From Apostichopus californicus (Eukaryota > Echinodermata > Holothuroidea > Aspidochirotida > Stichopodidae): a stretch of DNA of 64,000 nucleotides. Location of the stretch: positions 1-64,000 of the forward strand of contig JAIPMN010000182.1 of the NCBI GenBank assembly GCA_020650975.1, given 5' to 3'. A program made the translations under genes and the position numbers. Below are positions 11,279 to 23,229 of this stretch, piece after piece; position 1 is the first letter of the stretch; the number at the start of each line of letters is the position of its first letter. The notes beneath the pieces are model-generated. The model ran no database searches and was not told the DNA's origin. It worked only from the letters and a program-made list of their open reading frames with translations.

Positions 11279-13395
11279 TAGTTTTACTTTTCAAACCCAG
11301 GCATTTATCTACACTTAAGAAAAGGAATGACAGAGACCCTTGACTCCCTTACATACTTCTGTATGCATGCAAAACTAAGAAAGAGTTGTAAATTTTAAGT
11401 CTTCATATAACTTTACAATGAATTGCATCACAAAATCATGGAGAAAATAACTGCATTGGTTTCCTCTTCCTTCCTAAGAACAGTACCAGCCAATCAGGGC
11501 TCTATATTACATGTGATTGGCTATTTTCTGATCGCAGTATAAATTGCACATGATATTGCCAACTGAGAGAAAACGGGGAATTTACACACTTGGTGACACG
11601 AATTCCGTATAAACTGACTTGCTATTATTAATGTCTGCATTTAAAAAAAAAGGAGACAAAAAGTGAAGCGGAAATGATGCCAATTTGTAACATAACTGTG
11701 AAGGCAGACTGACGCAGTATATTAAACCTTCAGGTGACAGTACTTGCTGGCATTAATCAAAAAGAGTAAACCATTGATAGGTTGAACCAACGATATATAT
11801 ACATAATATCCGGTACGACACAGCGTAAAGATTTTTAATGGATATTATTTGGCAAAGAAATGTTGGTGTAGTACAGGTGGACTGCATTCATTTGTTTTTT
11901 GAATTATGGTGTTTAACTAAGATATTTAAACATGAAAAGTCTGCCCTACAGTCATTCTTGAACAGAATCTTATAAAGTTTCCAGTACCAAATATCAGGAA
12001 AACCTACATTACTTTGTACTTATTACTAGGCTTAGCAATGTCTTACAGCTCTGCTTATTGGGGCTTTACGTGTGATGGGTGTTAACATTTGATATTTTGG
12101 GGAAATTTATAGTAACCAAATGACTGCTAATGTGTAACTTGTCGACTTTACCGATCTATGGGGTTCAACAATGGAGGTGAAGTTATCAAACACGAATCAA
12201 TGATGATCTAGGTGATGACAAATATTTGAAAAAGAAGAAGAAAGAAAAGCAGCACAATTTTTACTGTTGATATGAGGAGCTGACCTTAGGGTCTGTGTGC
12301 TAGCCTAACAAGTCCAGCCACTTTGATTGATGAGCCTTTGATTGTTGTCAACAACTAAAAAGATAACAATTTGGCACTGGCAGAAGTTAGTTTTGACAGT
12401 CAGCAACAAATCATAATTAATTCTTGTGCCCACATGTATAACTTGAAAACAGTATTTTTACATAGATTTTGGTACAAGTTTGAAATCATTCAATGCTAAA
12501 AAAAAATAAAAATTTTTTTTTTATGAAAACTTTTTAGTTTTAGTTTCCTTTCAGGTATGATGTACAAATGCATAAAGTCATATTAACCACTTTCGGGGCA
12601 TTTTAGACCAAATACCAGGATGATATTGACATCTGTTCCTCAGTTGACACCCTAATGGTACCATCCTTTACAAACTTTGGGTATCAATGTTCCCCAAAAA
12701 GGAGGTAGGGATAGCACTTAATTTCCACCTGGTTACTAAAGTTATATTACTCTTTTATCAGTCAACATATTAAAAAATTTTACCTCTGGGCTAGATGCTT
12801 TGATGTCATTTGCCATGAAACTTCTTCAATACACCTTTTTCGTCATCTCACAAAGAACTTTGTTTGGGAACGAGTATTTCTTCTATTTTGTTTCTGCCAA
12901 ACTCCACTTAACAAAATGACATCATATCCTTAAACTGTACTGTCAATACACATTCCAAAACACACACACACAAGGCACCAGTTTATAATAGTTGCAATGA
13001 CGATGCATGTGCCAAAGAGTACAAGCTACATACAGCAGTTACAAGAACATACAGGTGTTTTCATAACCTCTCTAAATCTCACGACAAGCAAATCGGACGA
13101 TGATGGCCACTTCATCTCATGAAGTCGCTATATGGTCCTACTCAGTTTCACAGAACTTTCCAGGTGCAAAAATTGTATCTGATGGACAGTTCCGACCACA
13201 CAATATGCCATCTCTGTTTGGTTTGCTCAAATACATAAAGTTCATAAAGTTAGTGGTTACATCATAACAGTAGCAAAGCTCTTTCAACTTCTAGATTGTA
13301 ACTGCAATTTATACATGTAAAACAATAAACCAGCCATCGTATTAACAGTCATACCTACATGTACTGTCAAGTAAAGATGTGAATAGGTAGGTGCT
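11279..13395. other. no gene recognised
   Basis: AT-rich DNA with A-runs near 11642 and 12499 and a short CA run near 12960. I searched the minus strand by eye for the missing GLYR1 dehydrogenase exons and saw none. Confidence 0.4.
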
Positions 13396-13503
13396 GTAAG
13401 GGGATATTGCGGTAAGGGAAATTGAGGTAAGGGAATATCGAGGTAAGAGGATATTGAGGTAACAAAATGTTAAGGTAAGGGGATATTGAGGTAAGGGATA
13501 TTA
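13396..13503 (+). repeat. minisatellite of seven 15-16 bp units resembling 5' splice sites
   Basis: Units start at about 13396, 13412, 13427, 13443, 13459, 13475 and 13491 with consensus GTAAGGGGATATTGAG. The junction between units reads GAG/GTAAGG, close to the consensus 5' splice site on the plus strand, which is antisense to GLYR1. Confidence 0.85.
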
Positions 13504-13677
13504 AGAGAAGTTTAAAAGGATGTCAAAGTCTGTTCCTAACAACAAATACAAATAAATAACTAAAAAATAAAACCTGGCCTGGGCATTTACAACCATAACT
13601 ACTCTGGTGATGTATGAATCTATTGACAGTCGGCAAGTTGGCTGTAACTGTGCAAACGCTTGCCCAGTATGATATAG

Positions 13678-13862
13678 ACAGCCAACAGAAAACATCTTCC
13701 TACCCACCGATAGTAGCGTAACGCAAGATTAATTACACCGTTACAGCACACATTTTTTTTGTTGAGATNNNNNNNNNNAGCCAACAGAAAACATCTTCCT
13801 ACCCCCCCCCCCCGATAATAGCCTAACGCATCATTAATTACACCGTTACAGCACACATTTAT
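13678..13862. repeat. duplicated ~80-bp segment flanking an assembly gap
   Basis: CAGCCAACAGAAAACATCTT and the following ~65 bases (through TTAATTACACCGTTACAGCA) occur once at 13678-13753 and again, about 90% alike with a longer C-run, at 13779-13856. The two copies lie either side of ten Ns. They may be a true tandem duplication or two allelic contig ends placed in series. Confidence 0.75.
13769..13778. other. assembly gap (10 N)
   Basis: Ten ambiguous bases of probably unknown true length. The gap lies 508 bases past the last GLYR1 exon that I can identify, in the direction of transcription. Confidence 0.95.
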
Positions 13863-14285
13863 TTTCCGAGAGGTAGCTTGCTTTAAGACAAACTCGTGAA
13901 GTAACATGGTCAAACCAGTAATAATTCCAGCGAGGCAGTTTCAGTGATGGGCTTGTGCGATTATCTGAAAATTGTCAACATAGTGGGAAAGCAGTAGGAA
14001 AGAACTGTACCACAAAATGCAACGTTGAATCCGAGATGCAACGACCTGGGGTCGTTGAAAACAAGGAGCACATAAAGCCTTTGGTCATTTAGAACATTCA
14101 TTGTAGAATTCATCTACCAATTCATGCGCATGAGCGCTGAACCATGACGTGGCAAACAAAAATATCTCGGAAACTGTGTACAAGATCATGCGTTTGTTGC
14201 TTGGTCTTGTCGAGTTGCGGGACGAAACGAGTGATCCGTGCTTCACGAAAAGACCAAGACGAAAAAGAGGAACGCAGAGACTTAC

Positions 14286-14385
14286 CTTTTCCGGTGTCCT
14301 GTTCCATACTGTGACATTGTGGCCTGTCTTAATCAGGTTCATGACCATACCAGTACCCATCAAACCTAGTCCTACAAACCCGATG
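14286..14385 (-). CDS. GLYR1: GLYR1 coding exon 8 (start of Rossmann fold); last one found
   Basis: Encodes [20 protein letters not shown] and [10 protein letters not shown], the nucleotide-binding beta-alpha-beta with GLGLMG. The donor AAG/GTAAG is intact, so the gene must continue, but no next exon was recognised. Confidence 0.85.
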
Positions 14386-17300
14386 CTGAAGAGGGAAAAA
14401 GAAGAAGGGGGATAAAAATAAAACAACTTAAAGGAATGCTCTTGGCTGACAATGCGAGACTCTTAAGGATGAATCCACGCTGCTAGCTGAACATTGAGGT
14501 GACTTATTCTTGTTGGATGACCCCTACATGACCCCCCAGAAATTGATCACAGTGGATGGTCTGTGACTGTCGTCATGGCACGAGTTCTTCAATGCTTACT
14601 TAGTGGAAATGATTCCTTAGCTGTTTTAACATGTAATTGAATATAATTTCAATATTTCATAAACATTGTTTTTCTCTCTGTGTATCAATGATTATTAACA
14701 CAAACAGAGACAATAAGCGAAAAAAAAAAAATGTTGAATACTAGGGGTATCAATTATAGGCCCACGCCTGTTAACATCGAGTCACCACTAGTTAACATCC
14801 ACACAGAAAACTATGACTAATCATTGTTAGGATGTTTGATAAGGATTCCCAAGAAATGGTAACTGTCATTGAACGTTTACCCTGACCGGCCTTGCTTACA
14901 GAGCAGCGGTGTTTCTACTAACTATATTACTTTTTGGAGGCTTTTCATACCCTTATTTGCAATCTTCTCGCCGGAGGACACCAAATTTCAAAGGAACTGT
15001 CACGGTAGCTTTATTATTACATACGGGCAAGCAAAATGGCCATTCCCACCCTACGCAATTAGCAACTCATCTCATAGACATACTAAAACTCTGTTATCAT
15101 ATTATAAAGGAATCCTGACGATATACGATTACTGTATTAAAGCCAAACGTCAAAACATATATTTAAACCAGTCGAATGCGAATGTCACTTTCATGAATGA
15201 ATTGATTGTTGTTACCCCGCCGCAGAGAAACGGGAAAATACTTTATTGAACAGTTATTTAACAATCGTTAAAGGAAGCCAGACCAAGTAAATTTAAATAC
15301 AGGCAGTTGATTCATGTAATTTTTTGGGCCTAAATCGTTGTATTAGGCTCTACAGACTGTTCGATACCTATGGTACTACCAAATTGACAAGTGCTTTTTG
15401 GGAAATGGCATAGATGGACAACATATAATATACCGGTATTGGTATTCACTGCCAAGAGAAATTATTTGCCGCGATGCGGCCAAAACTTTTGTTTATTGAA
15501 AGACATCTGGACAGTCCCCGGAAAGTATAACTCTTATACGCCATATTGGGAGGATACCATTAATTTCACGGATTAATTTGACTACCCGTTTGTTATACAG
15601 ACGGGAACACCATTTTGAATTCCAAGATTGCCTGGGACTAGTAATGAATGATAATATTCCAACTGTTGGGAACATGGTACACTGCATAACATTTATTGCA
15701 TAACATGTTGAAAATGGAATAACTGGATTCTACTACTAGATGAAACAGGAGTCAGGATCACCGATCGGGGAAGGAGTTTGGATCACCTCATCACCGATCA
15801 AGACAGGATTCTGGATCACCACATCACCGTTCAGGGCAGGAGCCCGGATCACCCAACACATCCTCGACCGAGGCAGTGCTTCGGATTATCACATCGCTGG
15901 TTCACGCCGATGCCACACCGGGATCGAGGTGCAGCTAGTTGTCAACTTACACTCGAGTGTTCTTGTTTGCAGAAGGGTCCTTGTTAATTTTAGACCGGAG
16001 GAACCCTGAAATCTTTCGTATTGGCTAATATTAAGTGTGATACCACTGAATAGATCCCTCCATTTAAACATTACCCTTCTCGGGATATCTTGTTCACAAG
16101 CAGCGTCACACCCACACACACCCGTACACGACATCACCATCGCATAGATTGCTGTTACTCTGTTATTTACACATATTTCACATAATCGTTCTATGTGTAC
16201 ATTTTGATTTTTTATTTTAAAACTCACCAGCATTTGTTTTTTGTTTTTCATTTCATTTTTAAGCCAATGTTATTTTGCTATTGTTCTTCATGAACATCTT
16301 TCCAACGCTCCATTTCAAATCACATCTTGACTTACATATACGAGATTTAATAAAACAAACTTTCAATCACGATTTTAACTTACGATTTATCTGTTGGTTT
16401 GATAGCAGCCTTTGGAACTGTCCCTGACTTTTCTGCTAGATGTGCTTGGAAACTGTTGTATAGGTTTAATGATGAGAAGGTTACATTGTCAGCTTTGGGC
16501 CTCTTGATTGGCGTACCTGTACTTGTGTGAACCTGCAAAGGAATATTTGTTACTTTAAAACAGGGTGGTTGGAAGGGGAGGAGGAGGGGGGAGCCACATA
16601 TGGGAAATATATAAAGGGCATGATAGGCCAAAGTCTTACTTGAGATAATGTTGTTTGACAATTGTATTATTTTCAAAGAGAGCCCCATTTCGGTTGAACT
16701 GAAACTCCAAAGGAGCAATTATTGAGTGCACTGTGTGAGTCAACATGGGTCCTGGGTGCAACAATTCTGGCCAACATACATTTATTATAGTGAAAGGGAA
16801 AAATTGTTTTTGAAAATTTCCCACAATGAACACTAGATGACCTTTGACCTTCATTGAGGGGCACGGCATCAGTCTTATGAGCAATTGAAAGTCATGACAA
16901 TCACAGCTTTCAATGCCATCGGTTTATCAAGCCCATCTAATTTCATTAGCCATATCAAAGTAAAGTCATCTACTGATAATAGAGCTCTTTCAAGACAAAG
17001 CCAAAAAAAAAAAAATCTGTATTTCCAAACAAGACATTACAATATTGGAATAATTTTTTAACACTGGTTTCATAGAAATTCAAGACAAACTCGAGCTTGT
17101 TACAGCCAACTTGTAACATTGATCAAACAACTTTGAGTAACTTCTAAGTTTATTAGAAATGGCACAGAAGGACTGTGTCTTAATTTCTCTTGCCATCAAA
17201 CTTGCTTTTGATGGCAATTGTTAAGTTAGCTAGTAGCATAAATATCAAAAAATGGTTATTTGAACCTTGAGAAAGTTGTTTACCATTCAATTAAAAACTC

Positions 17301-20300
17301 CTAAATTTAGGCCTACTCCTACAATAGTAGAGGAACATAAGGATTTGCAGCCTATGATATTATCTTCCTTCACTGCCTAGGCTATGTACCTAATAACCAA
17401 CGACTAACGAACCTAACTGAATTAACTTTGAGTGGGCTCTGGTGAGAAGTGGAATGAAGTTCTAAAATGCAACCAGCTTAACTGAGACTGTCTGAACGAC
17501 GACAGGTTGCCTAACAGGATCACTGCTATAACGCAAGGTTTGACAAAGTGAGTTTACTCCGAGCAAGGTTTCTGACGCCAGTGGTTGGAGGTGGGGGTCA
17601 AATGTCGTGGCCATATACAATTACTCTAACAACTATGACTTTCACATGGATGTAGCACTGTCACATGGGGTAGGGGGGGAGGGGGGCAATCTGAACATCA
17701 CTGAACATCTTTATGACTACTGCATCCCACCACCCCTTGCCACCTCAACCCTGGACATAATCCTGTTTCAAAATTCCTGCCGTGTAAACTTTTACTTACT
17801 TTTCTTTTGGAAGATGCAAAAGATACTTTCATCAAGTCGTTGGTGCGGGGTCGACCCCTCTTCTTTGGGGAGGGCTTCAGGGGTTTGCTGTCCTCTTCCT
17901 CCTCCTTTGCTGCGTTGACATCTCCAGTTTTGTCGCCCTGTTGTTGCTTTCCTCTCGACTTCTTTGTAGGAGATTCTGGCTGTGTTGAGTTCAGCTGCAG
18001 GTTAGAAAAATTTTAAAAAAAATATAAAAAAAATGAATTAACCACAAAAATAAAAAGTAAATTGAACAATTGAATGCAGACTAGGAAATTATAAACGATG
18101 GACGAGAGCGAAGAAATTTCTCTTAAAATCACATCCCTGCTGCTTTCTTTCACTAAGGTGTTACCCCTGGTTACGCAATATACAAAGTACTGTGCTTTTT
18201 CTTTATCAGCAACCCCCCAGCAAAGAAATTCCTCAATAGTGACTGCCACCCGCTAAGGATGCTCGGATAGTAGAGCACAGGGCTTGTAACTCTGGAGTCA
18301 CTAGTTTTAAGTCTCATTCTAACCTAAAATGTCTGTGCTCTTTTCCACAAATAAAAATAAACAGACAATAACAATAGACAAAATTAATTAAAATATAAAT
18401 ACATTTTTTTTTAAAAGGTATATAAAGGTCCACAAGTAAATTGAGTTTGGAAGCTAAAAAAGAGAAATCTGTCTGCTTTCAAATTCACTAACAATCCAAA
18501 CTGTTTTCAAATTAAACTATCACTATATTTAATTGATAAGTGGGAAGAAATTGAATGCAAAGTTTTGAAGGATGCTTAGATATATTTATTTTTAAATATT
18601 TACCTCTGGACTATTTTTCAAAATAATCACAGAAATATTCCATACAAGGCATAGACTTAACATGATGAAACTGTACCGACTACTTTGAAGCAAATTTGGA
18701 AATCTTGGAAGGTTTGGCAAAACGTTTTTATTTTTAACAATTTACGTTTGAATTCAGTTCTCTACTTTGTGACAGTGGATGCAATGTTCATTTGTATTGT
18801 ATATAAGCTTTACAACCCTTGTAGTGAAAAATGAAACAATTCAAGCTCAATATCTGTATATAGAGAATAATAACGCAAACCGATTTCCCCCCGTTTATCC
18901 CATTCTATGACATCACTTCTACTTGCTTCAGGTTTACAGCTGGTACAAAACGTATAACGTTACATGAACACCTCGAAAAACAGTAAGAAGGGTTTTGAAT
19001 GTAACTTTCACCATGTTGCATAATGTTGCTCTTTTAAAGGTTAGAAATAAAATCAAATTCTGATTTATTCTTCACAAAATCAAAGAAAAAAGAAAGAAAG
19101 AATAAAAAGAAAATTCAGTGTGATTGCTGTGATAAAAACTCATCAGCCCTTAATTGGAAACCAAATAGGTTTTAAAATTCTACTGTTGATGGCTAGAAAC
19201 TTACTTTAGATTTGCCTGAGAGAGGTTCCCTTGTGTAATCTTTGGTTGGCTTTTTCGGGGTGATTTCATCCTCATCCTCTGGATGGTATGGTGAGACAGT
19301 TAACTTCTGAAAGTAAATAGAGTAAACAAAGCCATTCATCAAAAGGACACGTAAAATTTAAGAAACTCATGATTGTGTGTAAGCATTCACTAGTATGTGG
19401 ACACACCGGATGAACTTTGCAAACTGACGTGCTGGGCGATCGACTAGTTCATGGTTCCACTTGTGCAGTTTGGCAGAATGAACAACAGTGCTTTAGAAAA
19501 CACAAGTTAAGGGAGCTTAAAACAATAAGTTTGACTTTTAAACTTCAAAAATATGTTTCAAGAGATCTAATCTTCATTCATTTCACAGATCTATGCAAAA
19601 AGCTATAGTAGTGTTTGTACACAGAACCATAAATTTGTAGGTGTTTGATGAAAAAACAACATGTAAAAACCTCAAGACTGATACAGACAATGTAAACACT
19701 ACCTTAAAATTTCCATGGCATCCTTTCCATCTTTGATTCTTTATCTTTGAGATCTCTATTTTTGAGATTTATCTGATTTGGCAACCAATTTTTGTACGGA
19801 TAAGATGAAAGAACGACTAGGTTGTCTCAGGGAATAACCTTTAAAGAACGACTAGGTTGTCTCAGGGAATAACCATAAAAGAATGACTGGGTTCTTTCAG
19901 GGATAACCTTTAAAGAATAACTAGGTTGTCTGAGGGATACCCTGACAAAATGATGACTAGGTTACAGCATTTCTTACATCGGTATTTTGGGGTCGACTTC
20001 GACATTCTATTCGCCAAAAAACTGCTGTAACATGTAAGTCATTTAGCTTGACGAGCCAAATTTCATTTCAAGTAACAAGGTCAGCAGTTGAAAATTATGA
20101 AACTTTACCATACTGAATAACAATATTTTTATTATTTAAAAAATCATTTTCCAGGCAGTTTTCTACTTGCTATTTCATTAAAACTAACTTATAATACAGA
20201 CAAAGGGAGAGAGCGAGAGAGTTTGAGAACAATACATACTTTGTCCTTCTCTTCTTTGATGGCTGCCTCGATGGATTCGATGGCTTTTTGAAGTTTGACC

Positions 20301-23229
20301 CCCTTCGCTGCTTTGGTCATCGGTTCTTTGTGCTCCAAATAATTCTTCAGGTTATCTGCCCTCACCCAGGCACTGTGAGGGAGACACAAAGTAGAAAAAG
20401 AAAACAGCAATGGTTAGATTTCTAATTCATGCTTCTTCCTATTCTCTCTCTCTAACAAGTGAATTATTTTATTCATGAGCAAGTACTAGGCTAACCAACA
20501 TCACATCTTTAGCAATGTCATTCCAAGTGATATTAAGCGGAGAGGAACGATAAAAACCAGGGAATTTCATGCAAGTTGTCTCACTGAGCCATCACTTATT
20601 TGCATTCTACAGCACAACTTCAAAAAAAAATTACTAGAAATAGAATAGATGGAATATTACAAAATATCGTCCTGTGTTTAGTATGAAAAATGACAATAAT
20701 ACTACAATTTATGAAATTTGTTTTTAAAGAGAAATCACTTGAGAGATATATAATGTCTACGTAATAGACTTCAATAACCTTCTCAGCGTGTATTCTTCTC
20801 TTCATAAAATCACACTGCCTTAATTTGAATACTGTCTTTCTGACTTAATTTGATGGTAACTGACTTTATTTGATGGTATGAAACCAATGATCAAACTTGG
20901 AAGTAAACCCAGGACAAAGTGCAAAAAGACCTTACACTTTCTATAACTAAGAACTGTCCATACAGAAAGTCCAACGACTGGAGAATTTCATTAAAAAAAA
21001 ATTACAAAATTACTGAGTAAACGTGTGCAGATTTTTGTAGTTCAGTTACTATTCAATCTTTTTTGGCATACAGTAAGAAAAATGTTTTGTTGTTGCTTGA
21101 CATAGGATTCCAGAGGCTACCAAATAAATTGCAGTGTGGGACTATACTGCTTGGGGCCCTGAAAAGTGAATCCATTTTGCTAAGAAATTCTACTTGAACA
21201 TGAAACTTTCATTGCATCCAAGTTGTCTGTGTATGTTAGTCACATTTGTGCATTTTGAAATCTGAAATGGGAAAACGAAAATGAAACGACCAAATAACAA
21301 GAGAATTAGGATTACAGGTTCCTGAATAGTGAATTAATTTACATAAAATATTTCCCCATAAAAAAAATGAAACATTTTACATGACCTAAATTGTTTGCAA
21401 ATTTATATGAGTAAATTTTGATAAATTTGAAGGCCAAAAAAGACAAAATAAATCCAAGAAAGAGTTAACAAGGGAAACATTTATTTAATAATATTGTTCA
21501 GATAGATTGCATAACCAAAACATTTCTCCATACAGAGAACGGCCAACCAAATGAAGCCAACAGATTATAGACATTACTTACTGGTCCTCAGTTCCAAAGA
21601 AGTAAACAAAGTATGTTGCCTTTTTGCCTGCTGGTTTCCGTACATGCTTCCATGGTTTCACAATCTATAAGTATTAAAGAAGTAAAATATAAACAAAAGC
21701 ACATATTTCATCTTGTTTTGTGGTGGTATATACAAAATATATTCCTATCTTGACTAAAATAAATAAAGAGGTACTGTGGATCATTTATACTGAAATCTGG
21801 TGTCAGAGAACTCTTTCAATTTGTCAGTTCTCCTGAAATTATCCTCTCCCTTCTGGCTCCCTTAAGAGATAGCAAGTATAGAAACCTCAATTAAGATTAG
21901 TGGCAGATGTTAGTACATAAGAAGGTAAGAAACTTCCTACTTACCCTTCCAGGCCATGCTGGGAAACTGCTCAACTTTGCCCTGAAAATTAATGAAATGA
22001 AACAACAATGTTACAGACAATGACAGTAATACTACTTAATGTGATGAAAAGTTTCCATGTCAATAATATATGTGTGTTCTTCAACACAAACATTAATTGC
22101 TATTTATTGTACCCAGCCATCAAAATTGAATTTTAGTGCCTTAGCTTGGATCTTTGAATTAATCTGATTACATCATACACAAGCTGTGAACAGTTCTCTG
22201 CCATTATGCGCATACTTTTCAAAAAGTTATTTTCATAATTGTTTGCCTTCCTACTATATCTCATTTAATGCAGTAGGCAAGTAAATATGATTGAAAACAA
22301 GAAGTTATATGCAGAGGAATTTCCAGTGGGTTATGACTACGCTGACTCTGTGATTCTGTTGCGAGAGTGAGAAATAAGTAAAGTAGACTTGGTGTAGTAT
22401 AGCCTATATTGAAAACAAGTTTCCTGTGTGGCTATGTACACTAAGTGGCAGCGATGCATGAGTGAAAATTAAGTTCAGAAGTATTTATCAATTCACAAAA
22501 GTACATAGGCCTAGGCTAGGGAGTTAAATCATGTGTGGCTATGCTAAGTTCTGGTGATCCATTTAGCCTAGGCCGGCCTAGGTAGTCTAGTAGGTGTTTG
22601 AGGCTAAAAATACTCCATGTCCATATTCCATAAAATGTTCTGCCTAACTGAAACATGTATAACTGCAGGGCTATGGTACTCCTCGTCATAACTCAATCAG
22701 GACAGAACACAGGGAGACTGGAGCTTTAGCTAAAGTAAGGCTAGGAGTAGGACTAGGTAACTAGCATAGGCCTAATGCAAACCGATTTCTGGAAATTTTC
22801 ATTTACATTGGTGCTGGAGGGAAACAGATCTATCTAGCCCTCTGGAAAGATTATCATGTTTATTAAACTGCTTCAACCTTTGGGACACCTCACTTTGAAA
22901 CTCATTAGTGTCTTAAGTTGGGAGAAAATTGGATTATGTTACGCTACCATTACAAAGCCGTTCAAATTCAATATAGAGCTTCTAGCCTAACGTGGTTGTT
23001 CAAAGTAATTATTAACACTAGGCTCATTTCCCCATCAAAGCAATGATGCCTAGGCTAGGCCCTAGTTATTTTAAACCCACCATACGAGATCACCAAGCTT
23101 AAAATCTTGCTGAGATGCGTCTTTCTTATCCTTCTTTGGAGTTGGAGGTGCTCCGTTCGTTTTTACTTCTCCATCTGATGCATTTTCGGTATCGTTTGGG
23201 ACCAAGTTGTCTGCCTTCTGTTCTGCCAT
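14286..23229 (-). CDS. GLYR1: GLYR1 / NPAC homologue, eight exons, 3' part missing
   Basis: Coding exons (minus): 23229-23081, 21981-21945, 21664-21582, 20372-20240, 19306-19205, 17994-17800, 16532-16384, 14385-14286. All junctions are GT-AG and phases agree, giving 316 residues. A PWWP domain spans about 43-133 (KLGDLVW, FPAWPGR, FFGTEDHAW). A charged linker carries an AT-hook at about 212-218 (KKRGRPR). At 284 a Rossmann fold starts with [12 protein letters not shown] and [10 protein letters not shown]. This is the order in GLYR1 (NPAC, nucleosome-destabilising factor), a nuclear reader of H3K36-methylated nucleosomes and KDM1B partner whose dehydrogenase-like domain mediates tetramerisation. 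The human protein has 553 residues; the last ~235 have no counterpart here. Translation past exon 8 runs into intron. The gap at 13769 is the likeliest reason. Compared with human GLYR1, about 40 residues precede the PWWP domain, rich in Lys, Asp and Glu. Confidence 0.9.
14426..16383. other. GLYR1: GLYR1 intron 7, no host gene inside
   Basis: Contains two overlapping plus-strand frames (14869-15249) without known similarity and the 33-bp repeat at 15755-15905. Confidence 0.5.
15755..15905 (+). repeat. 33-bp minisatellite with an open frame, about four units
   Basis: GGATCACC-headed units start near 15755, 15780, 15813, 15846 and 15881. The period settles at 33 bases, a multiple of three, so a plus-strand frame reads [11 protein letters not shown] then [11 protein letters not shown]. 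It lies antisense inside a GLYR1 intron. I do not call it a gene because no splice or promoter evidence accompanies it. Confidence 0.7.
16384..16532 (-). CDS. GLYR1: GLYR1 coding exon 7 (linker to dehydrogenase domain)
   Basis: Encodes [13 protein letters not shown] at its start and AIKPTDKS at its end, the latter matching the ITPTDKK-type lead into the GLYR1 Rossmann fold. Confidence 0.8.
17800..17994 (-). CDS. GLYR1: GLYR1 coding exon 6 (AT-hook)
   Basis: Sixty-five residues, Lys/Glu-rich, with [13 protein letters not shown], an AT-hook core GRP in a basic setting. Phase 0 at both ends. Confidence 0.8.
18252..18332 (+). repeat. tRNA-like (Thr-TGT type) SINE or tRNA pseudogene fragment
   Basis: GATGCTCGGATAGTAGAGCA resembles the D-arm and A box. 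CAGGG-CTTGTAA-CTCTG then folds as an anticodon stem-loop with anticodon TGT. The following AGTTTTAAGTCTC is a degraded B box (consensus GGTTCGANTCC). No good acceptor stem is seen, so this is a tRNA-derived SINE remnant and not a working tRNA. It lies in a GLYR1 intron, about 260 bases from exon 6. Confidence 0.55.
19205..19306 (-). CDS. GLYR1: GLYR1 coding exon 5
   Basis: Thirty-four residues of charged, low-complexity linker ([17 protein letters not shown]). Both boundaries are phase 0, so it could be skipped without changing frame. Confidence 0.75.
19808..19965. repeat. minisatellite, 34-36 bp unit, four to five copies
   Basis: AAAGAACGACTAGGTTGTCT-headed copies at 19808, 19843, 19878 and 19912, and a partial one near 19948. 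The first two copies are almost identical and later ones diverge. It lies in GLYR1 intron 4. Confidence 0.85.
20240..20372 (-). CDS. GLYR1: GLYR1 coding exon 4
   Basis: Encodes [20 protein letters not shown] and the following helix up to EEKDK, matching the helical end of the PWWP domain. Phase 0 donor GTATGT. Confidence 0.85.
21582..21664 (-). CDS. GLYR1: GLYR1 coding exon 3
   Basis: Encodes [15 protein letters not shown] and [10 protein letters not shown], the PWWP beta-barrel core. It ends in a split His codon (CA/T). Confidence 0.85.
21945..21981 (-). CDS. GLYR1: GLYR1 coding exon 2 (37 bp microexon)
   Basis: Encodes [12 protein letters not shown], the aromatic PWWP-signature segment, here PAWP. 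Acceptor TTTTCAG and donor GTAAGT are strong. Confidence 0.85.
22500..23060. repeat. AGGCCTA/CCTAGG-enriched DNA in GLYR1 intron 1
   Basis: Phrases such as TAGCCTAGGCCGGCCTAGG and CCTAGGCTAGGCCCTAG recur without a fixed period. Similar enrichment appears at 25910-26160. Confidence 0.45.
23081..23229 (-). CDS. GLYR1: GLYR1 coding exon 1
   Basis: Starts with [13 protein letters not shown] and ends in the PWWP entry LGDLVW, the Trp codon being split TG/G. The donor is GTGGGT. The ATG at 23229 is the first in frame. It gives a 40-residue N-terminal extension ahead of the PWWP domain. Confidence 0.85.

Noticed and set aside
13620-13913. Frame that runs across the N gap
   Set aside because: It depends on ten unknown bases and on a duplicated flank, so it has no evidential value.
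14085-14285. Continuation of the GLYR1 exon 8 frame past its 3' end
   Set aside because: A clear GTAAG donor ends the exon and the downstream residues do not resemble GLYR1; this is intron read-through.
14869-15249. 126-codon plus-strand frame inside a GLYR1 intron
   Set aside because: No known domain and another frame overlaps it; probably chance.
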